The notes under the pieces: generated by a model
The model's input: the letters and a program-made list of their open reading frames with translations, nothing else
Databases searched by the model: none
What the model was told of the DNA's origin: nothing
Assembly: GCA_003439945.1 (NCBI GenBank)
Contig: QVRM01001384.1
Coordinates: forward strand, 471,001 to 535,000
Source: Dermanyssus gallinae
Lineage: Eukaryota > Arthropoda > Arachnida > Mesostigmata > Dermanyssidae
Direction of reading: 5' to 3'
Length of the DNA stretch: 64,000 nucleotides
In this document: positions 55,962 through 64,000 of the stretch, piece after piece
How positions within the stretch are numbered: position 1 is the stretch's first letter
Layout: the number at the start of each line of letters is the position of its first letter
Position numbers and translations under genes: made by a program

Positions 55962-56298
55962 TGTATCAATTTAGCGACAGCGGAGATCGCACTTGAGTTC
56001 GCAGTTCGCATAGAGAATTTGAGCATTGAAGTTGGTCAATATATATATATATATATTTATAGAATGAAGTTTAACGCTCGGATTTTTTTTTGTCGTCTGC
56101 TTCGGCGACAGACGGTTGTGTCCAGCGTGAGCTCTGTGAATATTCCTCTCGTTTTAGTGGTTTTGACGAGTTTTTCCGGACAAACTTTGTGCGAGCGCTT
56201 CCCTTCGTGTTCAAGTGCCCGGTGCGGTGTGCTCAGTGTATTTTTCGGGGTTTCTTCCTGGTTTTCGAACGCTTCGGCTTTCCCGACCGAACGTCCTG
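55464..56298. other. Non-coding stretch with long TA microsatellite
   Basis: Mostly AT-rich with TA tracts at 55888-55958 and 56039-56057. The 56020-56298 part could be the 5' UTR of the following retrotransposon ORF1. No gene is supported. Confidence 0.5.
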
Positions 56299-56953
56299 AT
56301 GGACGGCGATGTGGATGCAGACGGTGGGAGCAGCGGTTCGAGTGGTCACCTCCGCGGGCCGGCGTCTGCTACGCCGTCCTCGTCTGCAGCGCTGGCGGCG
56401 CTGTCTGCTCGACGTGCCGCGCACGTCGCCTGTGAGACCGGCCTCTGTCCCCGGCGCATCTGATATGGTTGCCTGCCAACCTATGGAAGTGGTTAACCCA
56501 GCTGGTGACTCTCGCAGCAACGCTGTAGTGGCGGAGATGACAGCTGTCGAGACTACACCAGCTATTCCAGTCGCGCAGGAGCCTAATCTCAAACGGGCCC
56601 GTACTGCCTCACTTACGGAGAATTCTCGTAACGGTGCTGGACTTTCTCGGGGAGTCTGTGATACGATTGGTGACGACGGCTTCGTGACAGTCGTGAATAA
56701 GCGATCAGTTCGACGAGTGATTAAAGCTGAAGCGGAACTTTCACGCTTCCGTGAATCGGTTGACAATGGCTCCGGACCAGTCTACACAGTGCGGTTTACG
56801 TTACAGGATTCCACGCTTCCGGCACTTGAAGGTTCCAACAAGCAGCAGCAGGTCCGGCGCCCGGACTTTTCGGGCGAACAACTGGTGAAAGTATTCAAGG
56901 CCCTCTATGACCTGATGCCGACGGCAACGTTGGGGGCGGTCCCAAGAGGATAA
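56299..56953 (+). pseudogene. Non-LTR retrotransposon ORF1 fragment
   Basis: Starts at ATG 56299 (MDGDVDADGGSSGSSG) and shifts frame near 56440. It continues as DMVACQPMEVVNPAGD to the block DGFVTVVNKRSVRRVIKAEA, which is the short conserved motif in many jockey/I/R1-side ORF1 proteins. A stretch with TVRFTLQDS and a stop at 56953 follows. No zinc knuckles are reached. It is cut off at 56955 by a minus-strand element. Confidence 0.55.
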
Positions 56954-56954
56954 C

Positions 56955-58282
56955 GGTTATTCATAGTGTTCATGCCAGCAAGTTTGATGTACGGTGAGGG
57001 TAGATATGGAGGAACCCTGACTCGCTTGGTAGCCATCTTGTAGGATTCTCTGATGGCAGTACTAACTTCGTTCCCGGCAGAGACACGTTCTCTAACATAT
57101 TCTTTATATCTCCTCCAGTCAGTGACGCAAGTCCATCTCCACTTCTTGCCATTATCTGCGCTCAAGTACAGGTAGCACAGGTAGTAGAGAAGGTGGCGCT
57201 GTCTTCAATTTCCATAGTGAAGTAATTTGTTAACTCATTGCTCACTGCGACGACATCAAGATGAGACTCCACAAAACCAGAGCTGTACTGTCGCATAAAC
57301 GTTGGGCTGCCATCATTCATAATGGTGAAGTTTTTGGTTTCAAGGTTGTTAAACAGATCTTCCCCGCGTTTGGTTACATTTGCACTGCCCCATGCAGGGT
57401 GCTTTGCATTGAAGTCGCCTGCCAAGATTAGTGGCGCATGCTGGCACAACACATCCATTAATTGAGTCATGTCGATGGCTTTGTTCGGTGAGAGGTAAAC
57501 CGAAGCTATATTCATGGTGATGTCGTGCAGTTTGACAGATACCCCGCACATGCGAGCCCCGTCTACCGATTGGAGCGACAGTTCACACTGCTCTACATTC
57601 GCGTCAACGAGAGTTGTAGCCAGTGAGGGTGTACCGGTTGATTGACAATCTGTGTCATACGTCACAAAACCATACATTTCGAAATTTTTAGGAAAATTAC
57701 CTTTGTTTAAACATATTACTTTGATGCCACTCGTGCACATTTCTTTTATAACTGGAACATTCTTCTTGTGACTCCAGCCACAATTTCAGTGTATTAGACA
57801 TGGTCTAGACATTGTGTTTTTGTTTGGCAAGGCACTGAAAGAGACTTTCAATTTTGTCTCTCCCTTTCCAGTAATTCTACTAGACGAGCCACATCTGGAT
57901 GTTCATCTAGCCAGGGTCTTACGAAGAATTTTATGCCAGACCAGAAGGTCCGTAATGTTGTCACACCAAGACTAATTTCTTCAGACGAGGGAGATGTCTG
58001 TTTTGAAGTTGCGGGTGACGCAATATTCGTTCGTGATTTGTTCTTCTTCCTGGGCGCTGGAACAGGTGGCATATTGCAGACTACTCGCTCTTCGTAGTCT
58101 CGTGCAGCAGACGAACGGTGCGGACGCATGTGAGATCGGTCCCGGAAAATATCGTCGGATATTAGTACGGGAGACTCCTTCATCCGTTTCTTTGAGTGGA
58201 ACAAATAGACTTGGTGATTAGGAGTACTTTGTGCACAAAAGGGGAACGGTTGGTGAAGTGTCGTGAATTTTGTGACTCTCAA
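56955..58282 (-). mobile_element. Jockey/I-like non-LTR fragment: ORF1 C-terminus and endonuclease
   Basis: Minus strand. 58282-57848 is an open stretch ending FWSGIKFFVRPWLDEHPDVA and a stop (ORF1 C-terminus; no ATG at the frame start). 57740-57162 is an APE endonuclease piece with ICLNKGNF, PLILAGDFNAKHPAWGS and SHLDVVAVS. Then 57165-56955, in another frame, has KKWRWTCVTDWRRYKEYVRE, the usual linker between endonuclease and RT. No RT is present. It meets the plus-strand ORF1 fragment tail to tail at about 56955. Confidence 0.65.
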
Positions 58283-58790
58283 AAGGTTTATTACTACGAA
58301 TATAGACTAGGGTGATTTCTGGTCGCGTGTGCGGTGCAATTGCCAGGAAGCTGTGAAAGAGATATTGCTAAGTATTTGTCCGATCTCTCCCTTGGAGTTC
58401 CGCGAGCGGGTGAGCTACGTGGTTTTCGTTTCTGTGGTGTTCTTGTACACTTGTGCGTCAGTCACGGGTTAGCGCAGTACCGTGTGGCTGCCGCCATCTT
58501 GGCTTCGCCGTGCCTAACGGTATAGGCTTAGCGAAGAGTTGTGTCTCGCTCTGGCCGAACGCTGTGTGCGAAAGAGGACGAAGCCGTCTCATCTTCGCGC
58601 GCAGTCCGACGGACAGTGCAGACGAGCGCATCCAGCGCGGACCTGTGAGGCGGTCCATCAAGTGGGCATTGCGTCCTAGATCCCGTCTGGTTTCGGTATC
58701 CCGCAATACTGCTCTCATAATCACCGACCGCGAGTTTTGCCAGGGATTGCCGTTTAACATCGACTTTGGAAGTTAGGCCATAGGTGGTGG

Positions 58791-60925
58791 TTGGACGGTG
58801 GAACGGTAGGGAGTGTCGTGTCGTCCTTTCGGGCGCTGCCGGACAAGGGAATGGGAGAAGTGGAGGAGCAAGAGGCCTCTATGGACGTCAACGGGAACGC
58901 CGTTGTTGCGACTGAAAAGGAGTCTGCGGATAAAGGGAGGCCGGCGAATAAAGGGAGAACCACAGTTAAAGGCAAAGAGGAGAAAGTGACCACAAAACCA
59001 AAAAGGGGAAAGAAGAAGGAGAAAAACAGTCAGGCAAGCACGGTGCTACCTCAAGACGCCCTTTTTGATGTCAACTACAATGGACCGCTGAAACAGCTCG
59101 GGATTGTGGTTGAGGCCGCCTACAAAGAGGTCATTGGCACCAAGAATGTACATGTGACTATCAAGGAGAGGATGCTCCCTCTGCTGGCAGAAATGAAGGC
59201 CGCCATGAGAAAAGAAGAGGAAGACCAAAAAGAAAGGGAGATGCTAGTAGATAAAGCTAAACGGATTTCTACCACGCCGGGTCTCCTTAGTAACTGCATC
59301 TGCGAGAAGAAACGTTCTAAGATGGTCGATGCGGCCTGCGAGACGGACCCTGTCTCGATAATAGAAGTTGCAAAAGACCCAGTCAACGAAATCATTAAAA
59401 TGATTTTCGGCTGTAACTCGAAAGAGGATTTGTCTACGCTTGTGAAGACCAACTGGCCTGAACAGGTGTACACGCACACCAAGTTGCACAAGTCCAGAGA
59501 GTCCGATTCGACTACTAGTAGTTCGGGGGGGGCTCGAAGGACGATGCTGTGACGTGGGACAACATGTCGGTGCAGTTCGGTGGCCTCAGGTCCGAAACAG
59601 CTCAGAAGGTCGGCGAGATCGTGGCTCGTTATGTCACGGAGAGGGGTGATGAAGGTAAAGTAACTACACGGGCTGTAATTGCTCTCCGCCTCCCCAAAGA
59701 GCATGACCTGGCTAAAGAGAACGCTCTTCTTAAGAGCCTTCTCCATAAAGCTAATGAGGTAACGATTTCAAGTGGGGTCGAGCAGGGTAACAGCCCGGTT
59801 CCCTGTTATTTGACCAGCGAGCAGGAAAGTGGGTACCATACTGCCCGTAAACTGCTTAAATGCCTTGCCCGACAATTCAGAATTCACCTCGGGCTGACTA
59901 CCAGCAAGAATGGACGCAAGGTGATTGGTGTCGACGGCCAGAACGGCAGTGACACAAAGAAGAAGAGGAGGAGGGGCAAGGAAGAGAAGACTACCACTTC
60001 AATCGTCCTGAGAAAGACTGGGACAGCCTCGTATGCGGATGTCCTGGGGCTTCAGCAGAGGCTCGATATCAAGAAGCATGGGATAGAGGTGAAACAATGG
60101 CAGAAGCTTGGAAGCGGAGACGTTAGGCTTGTCGTTTCGGAGAAGGCTGTCGGCGGTACAAGAACCTTTGTAGACGCCCTTACCATGGAGGGCGTCGTTG
60201 ACAAGGTTAGTCTGGGAGAGAGGAGGCTGCTAATCAAGCAGCTCCCTCAAGAGACAACCGAGGAAAACATCTCGAAAGCCGTCGCTTCGCTCGTGGGTAA
60301 CAACGGTACTGTTGAGATAGACAAGCCGCGCAGGTGCAGCGGTGGGAAGCTAACCGTCACGGTTACGGCATCGGCGGGTGCAGCTAAGAGACTACTGGAC
60401 GCTGGCCAACTTGTAATGGGGTGGTCCACCTGCCTTATCGTTGTGTGGCGATCGGTCCCGTGCTGCCCGCGATGTCAGCGTGTTGGCCGCCGCGCTTGGG
60501 AGTGCACGAACCCGCAAGTCGATGGTTGGGTTTGCCACAAGTGCGGACAGGTGGGCCACATTGCCAAGAACTGCGAGAATAAAGAGGCTTGCTATGCGTG
60601 CGAAGTGAAGGGACACGGAGCAAGGTCTATCACGTGACCCGTCTACAGAGAATGGATCCTAAAGGGGCGCAGTCTCTCCTCCCCTCATAAGCAGGTGGCT
60701 ACAGCGGCGATGATAGCAGAAGAGGCTAGGCCGGTGCCTGCGCAGGAAACGCCGGCAGGAGCAGCGGCGCAAGAAGAAGTATTGGACACTGGCGCGGAAA
60801 CCACCATGAACGAAGAAGGTTTCACGCAACTCCTGCGCGATAAGCGTGGACGCCTAAAGCGTGCCCATAGCTCTCCCGATACGCAATGCCGGACGTCGAA
60901 GCCACGAAAAAATGATGGCCAGTAA
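58791..60925 (+). pseudogene. R1-like ORF1 (Gag-like, CCHC knuckles), one frameshift and one stop
   Basis: Frame one (58791-59552) is Lys/Glu-rich with KGKEEKVTTKPKRGKKKE, and the best start may be an internal Met (58851, MGEVEEQEASMDV). At a run of eight G (59525-59532) the frame shifts by one base; with seven G it would read on into DDAVTWDNMS. Frame two (59549 on) has ASYADVLG, LLIKQLPQETTEENI and three zinc knuckles (CPRCQRVGRRAWEC, CHKCGQVGHIAKNC, CYACEVKGHGARS). The last expected Cys of the third knuckle is a TGA at 60635-60637. The frame then stays open to TAA 60923. It would package the element RNA. Confidence 0.8.
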
Positions 60926-63900
60926 ACAGGACTACGTCAGCATTTTGCAGCTAAACTGCAACCGTAGCAAAGGTGCCCATAATATGCTTGAAACGATTGC
61001 TAGACGCCGTAGGGCAAACTTATGCCTTCTGAGCGAGCCCAACATTACCCTTGCCAAGCGCAAGGCACATGTATGGACGGTTGACGACGGTAGGGCCAGC
61101 TGCATCGTAGAGAGTAAAAGTAGTCGGAAATATAAAGTAGTTGGAAAAGGAAGCGGCAAATGATTCTCCTGGGTTGAACTCAAAGGCCTGGGTCGCATCT
61201 ATTCCTGTTATAGTAGCCCCAATGGTACATTAGCGGACCTGCAGGAGCTACTTGAGGACGTCACAATGTCGGCGCGGGCCAGCTTGGAGCCGCTAGTTAT
61301 CTTTACCGGTGACTTCAACGCTGCTTCGTCTGTGTGGGGCTCGAGGGAAACTAATAGCAGGGGGCAAGCTGTTATGGAATGGTTAGCCAGAGAGGACATG
61401 GTGACCCTGAACAATGGTGAAGCTACGTACTGCTTCTCAAAGGGAAGGGAATCCTGGATTGACCTTACAATCTGCAAGGCATCGCAGGCGCAAAAGATTG
61501 TTGGTTGGCGAGTGCTAAACGAGGAAGAGAACCTCAACGATCACTACTGCATCGAGTTCAAGGTGAAGGGAGCTAGCAGCAGGGATGCGACACAACCTCA
61601 AGTCAGGCGACATGTGTGGCGCATAAAAAGTAATGAACTGTTAAAGGAATCGTGGGAAGGATTGCTGGAAAGCGACGGAATGCCGGAAACAGCAGACGAC
61701 TTATACAGTCTACTGAAGAGGGCGTGCCAAAAAGCATCTTTTCCTCCAGCTCGACCTAGCATAAAACCGACGCCAGTGTTCTGGTGGAACAACGCTATTG
61801 CCTCGGCTTGTACAGAGTGCATGCGGTACAGACGTATCTACACCGGCGCGCGTAGAAGTGAAGGGGACTCCGAGCGAACTCGCCAACTGGGCATTGAGTA
61901 CAAAAGGGCGAAGGGCTGCCTGCGAAGAGAGATTAGCAAAAGCAAAGAAGCCTGTTCGCGCGATTTGGTCGAGAAGCTAGAGTCGGATCCTTGGGGCAAG
62001 CCATACAAAATCGTCAGGGGCAAGATAGGTGGAGCAAAGCGTGACCATCTGGAGGAGAACGAGAAGCTTCGGGTGATTAACACTCTTTTCCCACAGCACC
62101 CGCATTTCGATCGAACAGAATTTGAGACTTTACCGGATGGCGACGTCCCCGAGGTCACCACGGGCGAAATTTTAGCTGCGGCAGACAGGATTAAGCTTGG
62201 AAAGGCGCCTGGCTTGGATGGAATACCGCCAGAAGCAGTGAAATTCCTCTTCAGAGAGTACTCGTCACTTGTGGCGAAGATCATCACAAAGATCTTTCGT
62301 ACGGGTAAGCTTCCAGAGAGCTGGAAGGCCGCCGGGGTAGTACTACTACCCAAAGGCAACGGGACACACCGCCCGATCTGCCTGTTAGGCACTTTAGCCA
62401 AAGGTGTAGAAGCCATTATGGAGGATCGGCTGAGGACCTTTGCCGAGGAAAATGGACTATTGTCAACAATGCACTTCGGATTCCGAAAGCATAGGTCTGT
62501 TCTGTCGGCCATCCACAAAGTGGTGGCAAAGGCCGAACTCATCAAGAAATCTACTCGGAAAACCAGGGATTTTTTCCTAGTGGTGTTGCTGGATGTAAAA
62601 AACGCGTTTAACAGTATCCCATGGAAAGTGGTTCTCGAGACGCTCCGGCGAAAGAATGTCCCACCATATCTGGTGCGGTTGGTGTCCGACTACATGAGCA
62701 ATAGACGGGTAGAGAACGGGCGTACCAAGGTGGAGATGACTGCCGGAGTGCCGTAGGGTTCAATCATTGGACCTCTTCTCTGGAATCTGGCATACGATGA
62801 CGTCCTGAACATCCAGCATCTTCCACCGGGAGTGGAATTGGTTGCGTACGCGGATGATCTGGCTGTGACAATCACGGCCAGAACTAAGATAGAGCTGGAG
62901 ACATACGCCAACATTGCGCTGGCGGATGTCGATAAGTGGATGAGAGGTGCCGGCCTAACACTCGCACCACAGAAGAGTGAAGCTATTCTACTCATCGGGA
63001 AGAAGAAATGTGCTCCTCTAAAGCTTACGCTGTCAGGCGTAAAAATTGAGCTAAAGGACACGGCAAGATACCTAGGCATACACTTAGACCGAGGATTGCG
63101 AGGAACTCCTCATGTAAGGATTGCGGCTGGGAAGGCGCAAAAAGCGGCTAATGACATCGCCCGTCTATTGCCCAACACGTGCTGCCCGAGAGATAGCGTC
63201 CGGAGACTTCTGATGTCCGTATCTGAGTCGATCATCCTTTTTGGCTCGCCCGTTTGGATGTCGCCTACAATGGACACAGGCGCTACTAAAAAGATCCTGA
63301 GAAAGATCCAGCGGATCGGAGCCCTACGTATCATTCGGGGGTATCGCACGATCAGCACGGCGGCCTCGCTCGTGCTGGCGGAGACAGTGCCCTGGGACCT
63401 AAAGGCAGCCAAACGTCGGCGCTTGTGGGTTAACCCAGATAGGGAGCTCGTACAAGAACGCGAGGTGACACTCGATCGGTGGCAGAATGAGTGGGATAGC
63501 ATCCCGAACGGGCAACCAGAAGCGCTTGTGAGGAACCTCATTCCGAACATCCGCCAATGGATGAATCGTCCCGGGGGCCGTCTCACATACCACCTGACCC
63601 AAGTTCTCACGGGTCACGGCGATTTCCAGGTGTATTTAAATCGGATAGGGAAGGCTGAGACAACGCAATGCTTGTACTGTGACGATGTGGACACTCCGGA
63701 ACATACAGTATTGCGATGCGCCGCATGGACCGAGACCAGACGAGGCTTGCCCAGAAAGAACACGCTGGGAGAGCTAGCCACGTACATGCTTACGTCGGTC
63801 AAAAACTGGGACGCGGCTGCAAAGCCTATTCAACGGATCATGAAACCAAAGGAAGAGACAGAAAGAAGGAAAATGATGGAAAGCGTCCGAGAGTTGGTGC

Positions 63901-63929
63901 CAAGGCGCGACTCGACAAGCAGGACCTAA
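60912..63929 (+). pseudogene. R1-like ORF2 (endonuclease and RT), two in-frame stops
   Basis: One frame from ATG 60912 to the stop at 63929, interrupted by TGA 61161-61163 and TAG 62754-62756. Endonuclease: ILQLNCNRSK, LLSEPN, then after the first stop FTGDFNAASSVWGS and WIDLTICKA. RT: GKAPGLDGIPPEAVK, RPICLLGTLAKGVEAIM, FGFRKHRS, motif A VVLLDVKNAFNS, then GVP-stop-GSIIGPLLWN where the stop replaces the conserved Gln (CAG to TAG), and motif C YADDLAVT (62847). The C-terminal finger CLYCDDVDTPEHTVLRC is near 63675. Catalytic residues are all present apart from the stops, so this is a recently inactivated copy. Confidence 0.85.
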
Positions 63930-64000
63930 AGATTTAAAATTTCCGAGACTTCCCCGCCGCCTGTGTGTAGTTACTCTTCTGCGTTAAGGATCCCGCAGGT
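63930..64000 (+). other. 3' UTR of the R1-like element to window edge
   Basis: Seventy bases after the ORF2 stop without a coding frame. No poly(A) or target duplication is reached inside the window. Confidence 0.6.

Larger units (their letters stand above)
58300..64000 (+). mobile_element. R1-like non-LTR retrotransposon, 3' end near or beyond window edge
   Basis: About 490 nt of 5' UTR-like sequence, ORF1 with three CCHC knuckles, then ORF2 with endonuclease, RT and a C-terminal CCHC finger, and 3' UTR to the edge. ORF2's ATG (60912) overlaps the ORF1 stop (60923-60925) by 14 nt in another frame, as in R1-clade elements. The R1/TRAS-like reading rests on ILQLNCNRSKGAHNML at the endonuclease start and on the finger CLYCDDVDTPEHTVLRC. 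No rDNA or telomeric target is visible to the left, so this is not an insertion at the canonical R1 site. Confidence 0.85.

Noticed and set aside
1..64000. CRISPR arrays, bacterial operons, attachment sites or replication origins
   Set aside because: The window is eukaryotic, with spliced genes and LINEs. Repeats are microsatellites, transposon ends and large duplications, with no spacer-repeat pattern.

Overview
This is a eukaryotic window: AT-rich, rich in microsatellites, with GT-AG introns and many non-LTR retrotransposon and Tc1/mariner relics. It is almost certainly from an invertebrate animal. An arthropod is most likely, judging from R1-like and CR1-like elements, a Tc1 DD34E transposase and a three-finger (Ly-6-like) secreted-protein exon. 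I cannot name the species.

The core (about 3.8-47 kb) is an amplified host locus. Four copies of the C-terminal half of a MICAL-like gene are present. Each carries a Pro-rich linker followed by a bMERB (DUF3585-type) Rab-binding coiled-coil domain. Copy A (3.8-8.2 kb) is inverted and broken. Copies B (10.9-14.9 kb), C (24.1-28.1 kb) and D (42.2-45.9 kb) lie head to tail on the plus strand with six matching exons. B and C splice in silico into uninterrupted frames of 471 and 470 codons. D is frameshifted in the last exon by loss of one copy of a 10-bp direct repeat. The N-terminal CH and LIM domains of the family are not visible in the window. Copy C looks like the product of one unequal crossover between B-type and D-type copies: it is D-like upstream of about 24.36 kb and B-like downstream of about 24.48 kb.

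The spacers carry nested transposons. A twin-primed (internally inverted) non-LTR insertion with a 15-bp target-site duplication lies upstream of C (18.74-22.14 kb) and D (36.87-40.26 kb), while unit B keeps the empty site. Its ORF1 has a 2A-like motif followed by a PHD-like finger. Spacer C-D additionally holds a CR1-like element (28.92-33.03 kb, minus), a poly(A)-tailed retrocopy (33.24-33.73 kb) and an LTR-like block (35.38-35.72 kb).

Left edge: a non-LTR element fusing an SGNH-like domain, an endonuclease and a reverse transcriptase (1-3.7 kb). Right of the array: a Tc1 element inserted in a reverse transcriptase relic and then split by a local inversion (47-49.1 kb). Next is a mostly non-coding stretch with microsatellites, a long-hairpin MITE (51.84-52.40 kb), a tRNA-like SINE head (54.0 kb) and one Ly-6-like exon (55.3-55.4 kb). 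After that come fragments of two more non-LTR elements (56.3-58.3 kb). The window ends with an R1-like element (about 58.3-64 kb) disabled by only one frameshift and three in-frame stops.
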